Source: Branchiostoma belcheri
Lineage: Eukaryota > Chordata > Leptocardii > Amphioxiformes > Branchiostomatidae
Direction: 5' to 3'
Assembly: GCF_001625305.1 (NCBI RefSeq)
Contig: NW_017804242.1
Span: forward strand, 2,453,987 to 2,517,986
DNA length: 64,000 bases
Part shown: piece after piece, positions 1-12,007 of the stretch
Layout: each line of letters opens with the position of its first letter
Position numbering within the stretch: the first letter of the stretch is position 1
Made by a program: the position numbers and the translations under genes
Notes under the pieces: generated by a model
The model's database searches: none
Seen by the model: only the letters and a program-made list of their open reading frames with translations
What the model was told of the DNA's origin: nothing

Positions 1-257
1 CATTGTGGAAGAATTTGTTGCGGACGTTTAAATTGGAGTTGAGAACAGATTGGATGATGTTGTTTGAGGCTTTGTACAGACGAAATATGAAAAACTAGTA
101 TTGTTTGCGCCATGTAGCGTCAAAGGTGCCAGACTGCCAGTCCTATTATAAAGAAACATTTCACTAGCACTGCGAAAACTGGGTAAAGACAACAGACTGT
201 CTAGACTCTAGAGATGTATGTGCTTGGAGATTGATTTGATACCAAAATTTCTTGTAG

Positions 258-3200
258 GAGGCCGAAGCTGGCGCTGGCCCTTCCCTCAGACAACCAGACC
301 GTGAGACAAGAAGACTACATCTTCAAGGCGTTCAGCAGGTCCAAGGCGGCGGCCGTCACGGTGATGGAGGTCGTCCTACGGGAGGGTGCGTTACCATGGT
401 TACTTAGCATTACTGTTGTCACGACTTTCCATTCGGTTTTCATTCACGAATTTTCCATTCAGTCAGCATAAACTTATCATGTGCATGTACATTGACTTCC
501 AAAGTTGCCCCAAAATACTAATCTCCAAGCACCTTTCGGTGGCAAAGCCGTTACCAACCGGCAAGACAGTATCCATTCGGCCAATGAACGAATACTGTCT
601 GGCCAGTTTGATAGTACCTTGCCGATTCGACTTTGCCATCGAAAGATCTGTTTAGAGATTTCAAGAAAGACCACTCAGGGTACTGACAAAGTCTGGTCTA
701 AAAATGGCCAGGTGATCCTTATGTAGAGATCACTTGGTGTGTTATGCCAAGGGGCGGTTATACCGGCTATACAGATACATATACAGACGTTTGTGCAGGG
801 TTGACCGTGCCTACATTCTGCAATATGATTGTCTTTTTTCTCGTCATGATCAGGTCCGTTCAGATACATGAAGCAGGTGGACGTGTTCATCTCGCCCGAC
901 CAGGAAATCCCGTCAGGCCTTGCGCTGATCAACGTGTTCTCTACGCACGTCTGTCTGGTCAACCGGCACAACAGAAAGAAACCTGAAACCAGGTACCCCA
1001 GGTATGTTTACTTTCTTGTTTGTTTGTTTGTTTGTTTGTTTTCGCATAAACGGTAAACAGTAGGTACAGGTAGGTACAGTGCATACAGAAGGTACAGGGT
1101 TCGTAATACCGGGCTGCGAGGTTTAATCCACTAATATCAGGAAGGACCTCTACTACTAGTATTTGATATTAAAGTGTGGAGGAATATTTTAACGTGCTCG
1201 AGGTTTGGTTCCCCTCAAAAGGGGACCTAATCTTTAAGTCCCATCGGAGAGGACGTCCCTAACCGAAGCTAGGTACTCATTTTCACTGGAAATATGTGTA
1301 AAGTAACTTTCCCAATGGCACAATACTGGGGCCTGCCAGGGATTCGAACCCAAAACCTTCAGATTCTAATTATTCACAACCCTAACCACAAGACCCCACT
1401 CTTGCCTCCAGGTTCTACAAGACAAGGAAGAGGAAAAGCACCATCCCCTGTGCGTACATCCCAACCAGACCTCTGCCACTCGTGGTCACGTTTGAGGAGG
1501 TCACCCACTTCGACCCGCTGGAAGCCGGTCTCAGGTTTGTTTTTAATTCAGAGAGATATCTGATTCAATTAATACAAATAAAAGGACAAAGACAATGTGA
1601 CGATGACATAATGACAGTTGAACGCAACTTATGTTTTCGCCGCACATAAGGCCATGTTGATTTGATTATATGGATGACATCCTCCGGGAGCCCAAAAACT
1701 GATGCGCGCGTGCAAATAAAAAAAAAGTTTTGCAAAAAAAAAAAGTTGTTTTCATTATGAAATCTACGTGGTCATGAGGGTTGAACAAATGGGACAGAAT
1801 ATGGTTTGGCGAATAATCTAATCTTCAAGTTCATTTCCTTACAATTTCGTCTTTTTTCGTTTGATTTTGGCATTCTACGACATTGGTATAGTTTTTACTT
1901 ATTTTTTTTGTAACTTTAAGTTAACGTAATACGGTATATTTTTGCTCATTTTGCAACTGTTTTGTACGATTTACAGTATGGTTGAAAACTTTTTTTTTTT
2001 GGAAACGGCCGAAAATTCATGCGCGCGCGGATGTCATCCATATAATCAAATCAACATCGCCTAATGAAAAAACACGAGTATTGGACAAGACACTCAAACT
2101 TATGAGTAATGAATTAATTCATAACAAAATATCTAGTTTGAAAATGAGTACAAACTCCCATCTCGGCAGATAACTACCTTAATATGTTGAAAATCGGAAG
2201 TAAATTACAATTACACGAATATTTTTTTCCAAAAAATATTTCAATTTTTGGATGCAGAAATGTTACATAATAAGCCTTTAAAACGCTGGTAAGTATATGT
2301 AGGACAGTACAATAGATAATGCTGAGGTCACAATTCCAAATAAACCGGGGCCCGGGTTAAGAAATTAATAATGGGAACTATTTGCGTATAATATTGATAT
2401 AAATTGTTGATTATTAATCGAAACAGCCCGGCCGGTTGGGAAATATGACCTGAGCTTAATGGGTAATCGTTTCGCATGGCCTCAGGTTCGAGGTGGCGAA
2501 GAAGATGCACTTCCTCCGCTGCGACCACGAGAGCGCCCTGGAGGTGATCCAGCACTTCGAGCTGCACAAGTACGGGGAGAACTGGCCGCCGCTCTACATC
2601 GCCGGGGACGGTCAGCAGTGGGACGACCAGTCACTACCGCCCACAGATTCAGAGGTCTCGTCTTTTTTTCAGTGCAAAGTGAACCTGATCTTAACATCGT
2701 ATATTGATGATTTTCGGTTCAATAACATGTCACCTCAATTCCCCTCGCTTAAGTACACAGCGCATTCCATCCCTTTACGATGTTTACCTTCGCAGAAGAA
2801 AAAAATATATTGTTCTCGCTCAGTTTCTTCTTCTTCCTCTTCTTATCTAAACAAATAGCTTCAAAGACTGCACTGTTTTTGCTCAGTTTCTTCTTCTTCT
2901 CTAAACATATAAGGACAATGACCTGGATCAGACGTCTGTTATCATGGTAACTTGTGCTTTTGGCAAATGTTACCTGTCTAGTTGTCTTTATTTCGACTCC
3001 CTTAGCCTGATGGCTAGTCTTACAGGGCTCACACAAAGTAAGAGCATATAACCGAATTCATGAGCCGAAGACTTGGGTGTAAATGTGTTTGTAAATGTGT
3101 CCTTGCGTGTTTCAAAAAGAGAGAAGAGTTCTTGTAGATATACTAATGTAGTACCTCTTCCTCCTACCCTTATACCTAAGTTATCTAACTTAGTGCATTT

Positions 3201-6200
3201 GGCCCATTTAGGGCGTGAATATGCAATATAGAACGTTCATCGTCATTGTCGTTAAAGGAAAGTGAGGAGACCGGGTCCGGGGACATCCCGATCTTCCTGC
3301 CGTGTCAGTCTGACGTCACCAGGATAGACCCCCGCGCCGAGCAGGAGGCGCACATCTACCAGAACGAGTTCATCACCAGGAGGTGCGAGACAGACCCAAA
3401 AGAGGTTGGTACATCAAGCCCCTCTCAAACATCAGAGCATTTCTCCAACCATCAACCAGGTTCGGTAGCAGTCTGACCAGATCTAGACCTAGACAACGCT
3501 AGTGCGTTCTGCGGCAGATTCGTGGGGCGGTCAGCGGTTACAGGCGGCCAATGTAGTCTTCCCTTGCCCCACAGAATCTGCTTGGCGATCAACATTTCTA
3601 ATAAAATTTGAGTTAAACAATAGCCTAGTGCCGAGATATAAACACATACATTATCATACAACGCGCGTTTTGATATAGTTTGGAACACTCATAGTTCACA
3701 TCCCTCTACCCGGTCTTTGTTTGTAAGAACAAGAAGGTGTACAAACTCCCATTAAAGTGATTCGTTCTTCATCTATGAAATTTGTTGAGCGATCTTTCAG
3801 GCTAATCCATTTGGCTTTTGCCGTGTTAAACTCTTCCAGACGTCCCAATTACTCCCCCCTTTCCTAGCTTCAGTAGCTATAGGTCGTGCCATCCTATATC
3901 TTAATCTCTGTGTCAACAGGGATTCATGGCAAACATCGGAGTCTTCGCCGGGAGACCGACTGTCGGGGGAGACTGGCTCCTCCACGTCTTCATCTGCCCG
4001 CTGAGGAAGTCTCAGGAAGAAATCGTGAGTTTTTTTTTTATCAGTGGATTCAAACAGCAAGAAGGAAAATATTGTTTTTGCTCAGTTTCTTCTTCTCCAT
4101 AAGGTAAATGCTGAGGAAGTTCCAGGACGAAATCGTAAATTTCGTATTAATGGATTGAAATAGCAAGAAGGAAAGCACTGCTTTTGCTCATTTTCTTCTT
4201 CTTCAAAAAACAAGGTCAATGATCTGGACCAGACGTCTGTCACCATGGCAACTGGTAATATAGCAGACACACTGTGGTGTTGGGTTACATTATGTAGCAA
4301 AGAGTTGGAAGGGGCTGGTCACCAAATATGTGAATGTATTTTTGAGTAAGACCATGTGAGGGTAAACATTATGAATTTGCTTTGCAAAATTTACCTTTCT
4401 AGTTGTTGTTTTTGTATCACGTAATAATGTTGTAGCACGTAATGTCTAACTTTGGTCTGCTGAACCTCAGATGAAGGACTTCGCGGAGAAGCAGCGGGAG
4501 GTGGTGTGCACGCTGCGGGCCTTCCAAGTCGTGCGGGACCTGTCCGTGTCTATAGACCTGAGGGAGGGATGGAACCATGTAGGCGACAAGATGATGGTAC
4601 AGTATATCAATCAATCAATCTATTTATTTATTAAGACTTACTACATTTGTGGAAGGATTGACATAACGTAACAGGTGACTATCACCTTGTCAAGATGTCA
4701 CCCCTGAGACCGGACGGTTTGAACCACTTACACCGGGAAGTACCCCTGCTATTTTTGGATAAGTGTGGTGCTCGAAATGTGGTTGTCCTCAAAGATGGGA
4801 CCTACATCCTATCCGAGAGGACGTCCCTAACCGAAGCTAGGCACTCATTTCCACCTGAGTCATGTGAGAAAATATGATAATAAGCGTTATTACAAAATGT
4901 ACCAAAGGCACAAAATTGCAGCCTGCCAGTGCCATGGATATTTAGCAGAAGTTGTTTTGACAATGTAACATCTTGTTGTCTATGCCCACGATTCTCTCCA
5001 GGAGGTGTCTAAGGAAGAGCTCCGCGGCGCGCTGGACGGCTCCTCGCGGTTCATGCACGACATCTGCCTGCAGCACGACGACACGTCACAGACACGGTTC
5101 CGCGGATCCATCGTCATCCGCCAGGGCATGGAGAAAACTCTTACCCTCAGGATCCTCACAGACTACGTAAGTGGTCAGTCAGTAGTGACAGATAGTATGC
5201 GCTATTGGCACCAGTAACCATCGAGCATATATAGGAGCTTACTACCTCCGTACTTTGCTTGCTTGTTCGTACAGTTGAGTGACAGCACGTGGGTGTGGGA
5301 ATTACTTACCACAGATCACAGAAGGCCAGACAAAGGAAATTAGGTCCCAGTGCCTGTAGGAAGTTGGTCTGGAGTTTGTTGGCCGGAGGCCAGCTAGAAA
5401 ATGCATAGACGTAAAAAGAGAAAGCCATAATAATTAGTAAAACAAGAATTTCACAAAAAAATCTATTTAACGGAGGTATGAAAACTCCGCTCTTGTTTTA
5501 ATTCGTTCAGTGGCTGGAAGTGTTTCATTATAAATGTCTCTCACACACGTACACAGGAGCAGAGCCCGGAAAGTTTCCTCCAAGACGGTAGAGCCCAGGA
5601 GTCGGCCTGCGGCGGCGCTCCTGCCGAGCAGACGCCAGGCGAGGGCTGGCCGCTGGCGTACTCCCAGACCAGGCGCATGTGCGAGCTGCTGGACGTGGAA
5701 TGCATCTACGGGAACGACTGGAGACTCTTCGCGGAGAAGATAGGGCTGGACTGTCAGGTGGTTTTCAGGATTCTTAATACTTTTTCTAAGCCAAAGGCCA
5801 GACTACCCATCAGTATTTCGGGTTGCCGTCAACACCGGTTGTTTATTTTAGAATGCCAGGCCACCTGTAAAGTATCACTGAAGTGTGTTTCAGAAGCCGT
5901 AAGCTGACCGCTGTAAACTTTAGAGATCGGAGGTCGCTTTGTATGCAAAAAATTGCGTGCAGGGCAACCTAGCTGGTTCTAGTAGTCGCCGTTGCCCGTA
6001 CCATAACCTGCAAATAGCTCGTATGGGTGGATTCCAGGCTACACCTAGGCCCTACGACCTGATAAAGACTGGTGCTATTGGACTACATTTATTATATTTC
6101 AGTCCATACCATGGTATGGATGAAATATATTGTGTTCCCTCATGTTTCTCCTCCTTCTCCTTCTCCTTCTCCTGCCAAACAGTCAAAGGGATTCAACTCA

Positions 6201-8041
6201 GCCATCATTCAGCCAAATGACCTGAAATTTGGCATGGAGGTAGAGTGGGCAAATACCCCCAGACGTTTTTTTCATTTTTTTGAAACATGCCTTTGAAAAC
6301 TTTTTATGAAGGTTTTTTGGGGCATTTTTCGACAAAAAATGCATTTTTGGATCCTGAGCCCTGGTATTACAACCAAATGATATGACATTCGGTACAAGGC
6401 ATGCCCGTAGCCAGGGGGGGGGGGGGGTTCGGGGGGTTCGGAAGAACCCCCCCACAAGGCTCAAAGGTCCACTTTTTGGTCCACTTTTTATGTAAAGGTC
6501 CACTTTTTGGTCCACATTTTATGTAAAGGTCCACTTTTTGGTCCACATTTTATGTAGAAAAACTGCTCCCTTTGTCATTGAATAAAAATTTATCTCTGTT
6601 TTTTTCTTGGAAATCCTCTTGAAAATGCACGAAATGCCATTTTAGAAGGTTCATTTTTCAAAATTTTCCGGGGGAGCATGCCCACGGACCCCCCTAGGAA
6701 CCTCGCGCCTTCGGCGCTCGCCTCGCGCCTACGGCGCTCGAGGTCATGTATTTGGCATACACCACTTCCAAATGACTCATTTGGGGGACTTTAATGGCTA
6801 TTTTCAGCAAAAAAAAGGGCCAAAAGTGCTGTACCTGTTCCATGTTCTATCTAAAGAATGGCCGGTTCCATCCATGGAACACGTGTTCCATTGCGGGTTA
6901 CCTGAGGTCACATTGCACCTAAGTGGTGCGTAATGACCCACAAACTCAATTTTATGTGCCTAAGACCTCCAAAATGTATCAAATCTCATCATTGTTAGTT
7001 TTTGCATATCTGTAATAAGATTAGTAAAGCTTTCAAGATTCAAAGTACTTGTTGTTGCATCTTTGTTCTCATATAGCTACTATTTAATTCATTTATTTGA
7101 GAACCTTTGCCAGTTTTGCACTGGGGTAAGTTTGGAATAGTCCACTTTTGCGTGGGAGGGAGATGGACTGAAATATGCTGTATTTGCTCCCAAGCAAATG
7201 TCGGCCTTTCTAGTTTTTTTTCTACCTTTGACACTCCATCCCGCTTAGTCGCAAACCCAGCGTCTGTGGTAGGAACTCGTAAAAGGACTTACACCTCATA
7301 CGTAACTGTATGCTGTGTCAGAAATGTACAACATTGCCTTATTTATGCTACTTTGTCGCAGACGCTGCCTGTGATCGCCTGCCGAGAGGGCTCCCCCACA
7401 GATAACGTGCTGAGCCTGTGGAAGCAGGGCCACACCGACCGGCCGTACGACAAGCGCACACTGGTGGAGATCCTGCAGAACATGGGCAGACCGGACGTCA
7501 TACAGGACTTGCACCTCATAGGTAAGGACTAATACAGGACATACAGCTCGTAGGTAAGGACGTATACAGGACTTACACCTCATAGGAAGGACTCGTACAG
7601 GACTTACGGCTCATAGGTAAGGACTCGTAGCCTCTACCAGGCTTCGGGAGGCAGCTGGAAAGAGTAGGAATTGGCCAAATAAAGAGATAACTCTTTTGTT
7701 TTATCTCTCCCGTCCTCTCCTTAGCCCCTACCCTCAAGACCTTCATGCCGTTAACTATCACGGACGACTCCATCCAGGTGGGTTGGGAGCCCGGCAGCCC
7801 CGACCTGACGCACTGCAACCTGTACATCAACCGCTCGGCCAGGATGGACGTCTTCCTCCGCAAGAAGTACACCGTGAAGATCGAGGAGAAGTCCTTCACG
7901 TTCCGGGACCTGCAGCCCGGGACGCAGTACACCATCTGTGTCGAACCACTGGTGCAGCTGGTGCGGGGGGAGCGCAGCTCGATCGCCCAGAGGACTCGGC
8001 AGAAAGAGCCAGTGCAAGTGGCCGTTCCCACCGAGAATTAA
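258..8041 (+). CDS. UPA-death domain-FN3 protein, copy A (5' partial)
   Basis: Exons read from splice sites and phase: 258-385, 854-1001, 1412-1534, 2486-2654, 3258-3404, 3920-4024, 4471-4596, 5002-5166, 5557-5757, 7362-7521, 7725-8041 (stop TAA 8039-8041); about 595 residues. The first visible exon begins in phase, so the start codon lies upstream of the window. Order of parts: an N-terminal region ending in a beta-rich, PTB/PH-like segment (LPLVVTFEEV, GLRFEV); a UPA domain (RAFQVVRDLSVSIDL, IVIRQGMEKTLTLRIL); a death domain with the UNC5-like GNDWRLFAEKIGLD and ILQNMGRPDVIQDL; then one FN3 domain (SIQVGWE, LQPGTQYTI). No signal peptide or membrane segment is visible, so it is probably a cytoplasmic signalling adaptor. 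The 2654/3258 junction uses weak sites (GTCTCG donor) and is the least certain. The partner and pathway are unknown. A paralogue lies at 55005-62513. Confidence 0.85.
494..663. mobile_element. Palindromic MITE (arm motif GGTGGCAAAGCCG)
   Basis: Imperfect inverted arms around 575 (AGACAGTATCC and AATACTGTCTGG near the centre). One arm of the same family lies at 22545-22640 in an ASXL intron. Confidence 0.55.
1100..1410 (-). repeat. tRNA-derived SINE (first of a pair in copy A introns)
   Basis: Minus-strand head GGGGTCTTGTGGTTAGGG with B-box GGTTCGAATCC near 1337-1347. The body shares GGACGTCCCTAACCGAAGCT with the copy at 4690-4940. Confidence 0.6.
1648..2063. mobile_element. Short TIR element, about 416 bp
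   Basis: Inverted arms GTTGATTTGATTATATGGAT at the left and ATCCATATAATCAAATCAAC at the right enclose AT-rich sequence without a gene. In a copy A intron. Confidence 0.7.
2870..2965. repeat. Dispersed repeat TTTTTGCTCAGTTTCTTCTTC
   Basis: Shares its sequence with 4160-4310, 47262-47400 and, on the minus strand, 19195-19325, including GACCTGGACCAGACGTCTGT and CACCATGGCAACT variants. Family unknown. Confidence 0.6.
4000..4140 (+). repeat. Duplicated exon edge and donor in copy A
   Basis: GCTGAGGAAGTCTCAGGAAG and the GTGAGT donor (4000-4029) recur as GCTGAGGAAGTTCCAGGACG with GTAAAT at 4110-4140. Similarity continues downstream (CAGCAAGAAGGAAA). Confidence 0.75.
4690..4940 (-). repeat. tRNA-derived SINE body, second copy
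   Basis: Shares GAGGACGTCCCTAACCGAAG and flanking sequence with 1100-1410; the head region is decayed. Confidence 0.5.
5557..7521 (+). other. Death domain exons of copy A
   Basis: Two exons (5557-5757 and 7362-7521) split the death domain after GLDCQ. The first helices carry YGNDWRLFAEKIGLD and the last helices carry NVLSLWKQ and TLVEILQNMGRPDVIQDL. These match the helix 1-2 and helix 5-6 pattern of UNC5-type death domains. The exon ends in phase 1 on a GTAAGGAC donor that is copied in tandem just downstream. Confidence 0.85.
6100..7250. repeat. Repeat-rich intron of copy A
   Basis: Holds a G-homopolymer block near 6413-6427, about three units of GGTCCACTTTTTGGTCCAC at 6466-6553, and sequence similar, in reverse orientation, to 16130-16980 (AGCAAATACAGC, GGAGGTAGAGTGGGCAAATA). 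No coding sequence is recognised. Confidence 0.5.
7501..7627 (+). repeat. 32-bp minisatellite made of an exon edge and splice donor
   Basis: Four units starting TACAGGACTTGCACCTCATA; the first straddles the true exon end at 7521. Three of the four keep GTAAGGAC. A decayed copy lies upstream of the same exon at about 7271-7305. The 32-bp period is not a multiple of three. Confidence 0.85.
7725..8041 (+). other. FN3 domain and C-terminus, terminal exon of copy A
   Basis: The last exon encodes about 90 residues of an FN3 domain: the tryptophan strand SIQVGWE, a middle strand with KYTVKIEEK, and the LQPGTQYTICVEPL signature. A short tail follows and ends at TAA. FN3 placed after a death domain at the C-terminus is not a usual vertebrate arrangement. 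Confidence 0.8.
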
Positions 8042-8069
8042 GCACCCTCTTCTGCCTACTGGTTGTAAC

Positions 8070-8180
8070 TAGCCGGAGCCCAGCCTTGTTGGCTTTGGTC
8101 CGCTCCCCAAGATCTGGCGATTGCGAGGTAGCGGATCTTGGGGAGCGGACCAAAGCTAACAAGGCTGGGCTCCAGGCTAG
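8070..8180. mobile_element. Palindromic MITE in the copy A 3' UTR
   Basis: Arms of about 45 bp (GAGCCCAGCCTTGTTGGCTT and its near complement) form a hairpin beginning about 30 nt after the stop codon. Confidence 0.75.
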
Positions 8181-8290
8181 ATTGTAGCCTGGTACCCAAA
8201 CCTGTTTAAGCTGTCGAGTCTTTTTTGCGGAGAGGACGAAAGAGACTCGGCAGCATGAAGCTGAAATAGGTTTCGTAACCAGCCTACAAT
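8181..8290. mobile_element. Second palindromic MITE in the copy A 3' UTR
   Basis: ATTGTAGCCTGGTACCCAAA at the left pairs with the right end TTTCGTAACCAGCCTACAAT. It directly abuts the first hairpin. Confidence 0.7.
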
Positions 8291-10849
8291 GATTGAGGAT
8301 ACACCAAATCGAACGCTTTACCAAAATATGCTTCCGAGATCATCTGTAGAGAACAAAGATATCAACATCTATATGTACACTGCTACTTGTGCTAGGCGTT
8401 AGGACATACTCTTATATATATCTACGCCATGTAAATAGACAGGCGAGGAAAATTAAGTGCAGTACTTTACTCACGGTTTTGCTATCATATGCATAGCCCT
8501 CTTAATACGTGCGTTGAACATACTTACTATTACAACTTATCTTTACTATTTAACTTACATGTACAGACGTCAGGATGAGACTTCAACTGGGTTACCCGTA
8601 TATGAGTGTTCTTACCTGTACAGTATATAGAAATATACAATAACGGCCTTCATCGTTGTTATAAATGATGACATTATCCAGTTTATACGTACGGTACGGT
8701 ACCCTTTTCTGGTAATAACCATGTTTTATGTTTTAAAGGCAGTTAAACCATGTTACGAGGAGTGTAACAAATAATTGTTTCAATGTGATCTGTGCTTGTA
8801 AATCCTATGTAATAAGGACGAAATTCGTGTGTGTGTGCCCTCGAGATCCTTACTGAATAAATTTGATTTGAAAATAATATCAGCATTGATGTTGCCATTA
8901 TTTTCAACACACATGCGAGTAACCACACCAAGCCAAGTCCTTGCATCAGCAAGTTTATGTACAAGAATATCTCATATTTTTACAGCAGACTTGACCAGGA
9001 GGTCAAGAGCAACCAGACACATGACCCTCGACCTCTTGACCTTACACAGCAAGGGGCGCCTGCTTGCACAAATAATAACACTGCATTTCAGATGGCACTG
9101 TGCCACACCGCCGCATGTTTACATAGGCACGACTTTAGAACACTGCTTACTTCACTCTACTTCGCTTGAAACATTGAAGTTTTATAGATATAAATCGATG
9201 CCAAAAAGTCCGGATGAAAGGGGTAACATTATGCACAATGGACAAGTTGACGATATTCTATCCAGCTTGTCCATATCAAATCAGACCCAAGAATAATTTC
9301 CCCCTAAACAAATTCTGTACAGAACTTGGATCACATATTTCCCTTCTTTTTTTTCCCTTGAACAAAGTCAAATCCACCATCTCTTCTTGAAATGAACTTA
9401 ACCTTCAAATTGTGTTATGATGGCTCTAAGGATGACGATAAGATATTCTCACAGTACACTCGAAAACACACCATTTGCTCGCACAAGGCTTAAATCTAAA
9501 TGTAGAATACACTGATGGTTGTACACAGGTCACAGGTACATGTAAGTACATCCACACACTGGGCAGCCTTGCCAGGCTTAATACTGTAAGTTTTCATTTC
9601 ATTGAAAATATGTCAATCATAGGGTTGGTCACTATATAAAATGTGCCTATATTTATAGTAGAACCTTTTCCTAGATTCTTTTACAATGTTCGAGAAAGGA
9701 CATGAGACAAATTTCTATCCATAGTTCCATACTCCATATATAGGTGTTGCAAATGATAACAAATAACACGGGACACCTCCAATATACATGTACATGTACC
9801 TCTGGAACCCAAAGTATCACGAAACATGCCAGTTCCAGTGGATTCTAGACCAAATAGATTTATTATCATTCCCACTACATAGTTGTTGCTCCAAACAGAG
9901 ACCCAAAATCTTTAAAACAGTCCATCCTTTAATAAGTCTTTGGTATTTGTACATGCACAAGTGGCAGAAAGAACAATTCATTTTTTTTTCCTTCAACAAC
10001 TGATTGAATAGCAAAGTTCTTTCTTCCCAACCACGTGTTAGCCGTCTTGTGAAACAAATGGTTGTGGATACAGAACTTTGCTATGGTATTCAATCATTCA
10101 CCGACCCAATAAAATAATTCAGTGTCAAGAACTGGGAGGACTTCTGTGGGAGCTCTCCCTATTGACTGACACTTTACCACTTTACTGATCTCAATTTGGA
10201 GGGTGAAGTACCCCACAATATGTCCACGGGGAAGTTATAATTCATCAGTTTATCTTTGAATGTGAAAATGGCTTTTTTTAGGTAAAAGTTATACCGGTAG
10301 TAACATCCAGTTTTAGTAACATTTCCCAGAAACTAGTCTCACACAGATAGTACATTGTACATTTCACACAAGAGTAGAAAAAAAACACCATGAACATTCA
10401 GAAAATACTGCAAGAAACCCTTGAAAATAAATTACTATATACAGTAACAGCATGATGCATTACAGGCAGCTGCAATACACTCCCACAGAAACAACAGGTT
10501 ATACTGAATCCTTGGCCATAACATGCCTATCATATTATATACTTCAGGGCCATTTACTTCAGGGATGGACCTTTGAAAGTTCCCCTTTTGGCAACAAGAG
10601 TCAACAATACAAGGGAATAAACTTGACAATAGGATGACTCTAGAAAAAATTTGTTTTGGAAAAATTCACAATTATATCAATATATATATATACCGGTATA
10701 AAAGTATGTGCATGACACTCATCATAGTTCTTTAACGTAAGAAAAAAAGCACATCAGGACCCTGTCATCTTAGGAAATGCCTGCACACCCACAAAAGTGA
10801 CTTGTTTTGCAGCTAGAGCCTGCTGTTGGCATATACAAAACAAATCATG

Positions 10850-11028
10850 TACAGTCAAACTTGTGCAAGTGACCACCTATACATGAGGACCACCTGGCCA
10901 ATGGTGGTCCCTTCGATAATTTTTTCTATTGACTCAAACATAAAGAATCCTGTCTACAGTGACCACCTGTCCACATGGACCAGATTTTATAGGTCCCCTG
11001 AGTGGTCTTATTGGGCAGCTTTGACTAA
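10850..11028. repeat. Dispersed GTGACCACC repeat with ACAGTCAAA ends
   Basis: Starts ACAGTCAAACTTG and ends near GCAGCTTTGACT, so the tips are inverted. Similar copies lie at about 17108-17268, 22310-22480, 49690-49897, 50380-50520 and 56395-56575. The later ones are in the opposite orientation. Confidence 0.7.
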
Positions 11029-11587
11029 TAATCTTTTTAAACAAAATTCAGCTGTATACTATCTGTTATGTGTTCCTTCCTTATTCTTGGTTGGACCGTC
11101 AGTCAGCATTGCTTCTAATCATTGTTTTACCATTTTGCTCTCTTAGTTGAATTCATAGCTTTAGAACCTTAAAAACCTGTGTGAAAAAATGTTGCAGCAT
11201 TTTTGTACATCTTCCTAAAACCAGGTCCTTTTTGCAACATTTCATCCCAATGGCATGATGTGAGCATCAACACTGTGTCAGATGTATTGTAGGTACAAGG
11301 TACACATTTCTCTAGAAAATCTGCAGACATGTAAAATAACGCTTGCAGCCTTTGTCCTTGCCAAATCAAGTGCTTGTTGTAAACATTTACAATTTTTAGT
11401 GAATCGCTGCCTCTACACAATCATCCTATTTTCCATCCATATTTTGATATTTTCAACAAGCTTTACCTTTAACATACATGTACAATAATGCAATGAAAAT
11501 ATCATCGCTTTTTGTATACCTCTAGCCTCCCTTACAACAGAATGGTACTATATACAGGCTGACTACACGTAGTCCATACTTGCAATG

Positions 11588-11852
11588 ACAGAGCACGTCC
11601 GCAGAACGAACTGAGCCTGCGCAAAACCCAGATTTTTCACATTTTTGTTGGATATTTGGTCGACATTGCATCTGAATTTTGCCCATTGCAGATGATATCA
11701 GATTCTGTTCCGACACAGCATTTGAAAACTGCAGACGGGATGTCATCCTTTAATACATAAATACAAACTTAAACAAGACATTCTGCCAAAGCGCTAAGCA
11801 CAATACATTGTGGGTTTTGCCAAGCGCAGTATGTTCTGCCGACGTGCTCTGT
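11588..11852. mobile_element. MITE family GCACGTCGGCAGAACGTACTG
   Basis: Ends read GCACGTCCGCAGAACG and TTCTGCCGACGTGC as inverted repeats. Related copies occur at about 23782-23999, 25186-25287 (partial), 35768-35985, 52530-52722 and 54524-54722, giving six in the window with similar interiors (GACAGGATGTCATCTTAAAT). Confidence 0.75.
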
Positions 11853-11899
11853 AACAGGGGGGACAACAATACTTAAATCTGAGCAGCACAAGTTCGAGG

Positions 11900-12007
11900 T
11901 TACTTAATGAGACAAGTAACGCACAGCCTAGACGGCCCTATACAGTCATCGTGGCAGAACGCGCCGCAGCTCTTACACATGACCATGGCCTTCAACCTAC
12001 AGGAACA
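11900..12007 (-). other. ASXL: C-terminal PHD finger of ASXL
   Basis: The final 35 residues are cysteine-rich ([20 protein letters not shown], then [15 protein letters not shown]) and run straight to the stop. This is the atypical PHD at the extreme C-terminus of ASXL proteins, with all visible Cys/His ligands present. Confidence 0.95.

Larger units (their letters stand above)
3920..5166 (+). other. UPA domain exons of copy A
   Basis: Three phase-0 exons (35, 42 and 55 codons) encode the UPA fold known from UNC5, PIDD and ankyrins. Visible landmarks are NIGVFAGRPTVGGDWLLHVF, RAFQVVRDLSVSIDLREGW, FMHDICLQHDD and RGSIVIRQGMEKTLTLRIL. The first and third exons have the same length and phase as their counterparts in the paralogue at 57542-59765. 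No clear ZU5 domain precedes it, unlike in UNC5. Confidence 0.75.
8042..8861 (+). other. 3' untranslated region of copy A with poly(A) signal
   Basis: After the stop codon come two adjacent palindromic insertions (8070-8180 and 8181-8290), then AT-rich sequence, then AATAAA at 8856-8861. The UTR length is inferred from that signal only; earlier cleavage is possible. Confidence 0.5.
8862..11899. other. Convergent intergenic region, including the ASXL 3' UTR
   Basis: No convincing coding sequence. The downstream (minus-strand) part should be the ASXL 3' UTR. TTTATT at 9859-9864, which reads AATAAA on the minus strand, is one possible poly(A) signal and is weakly supported. The region also holds an inverted repeat at 9999-10107, a dispersed TIR-like repeat at 10850-11028 and a palindromic MITE at 11588-11852. 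Confidence 0.5.

Noticed and set aside
6198-6515. 105-codon minus-strand frame
   Set aside because: Lies across a homopolymer block and minisatellite repeats; no coding character.
7501-7627. CRISPR-like array
   Set aside because: Direct head-to-tail minisatellite without unique spacers, in a eukaryotic gene.
7696-8187. 163-codon frame overlapping the copy A terminal exon
   Set aside because: Out-of-frame shadow that continues into the palindromic MITE; the FN3 frame has the domain signature.
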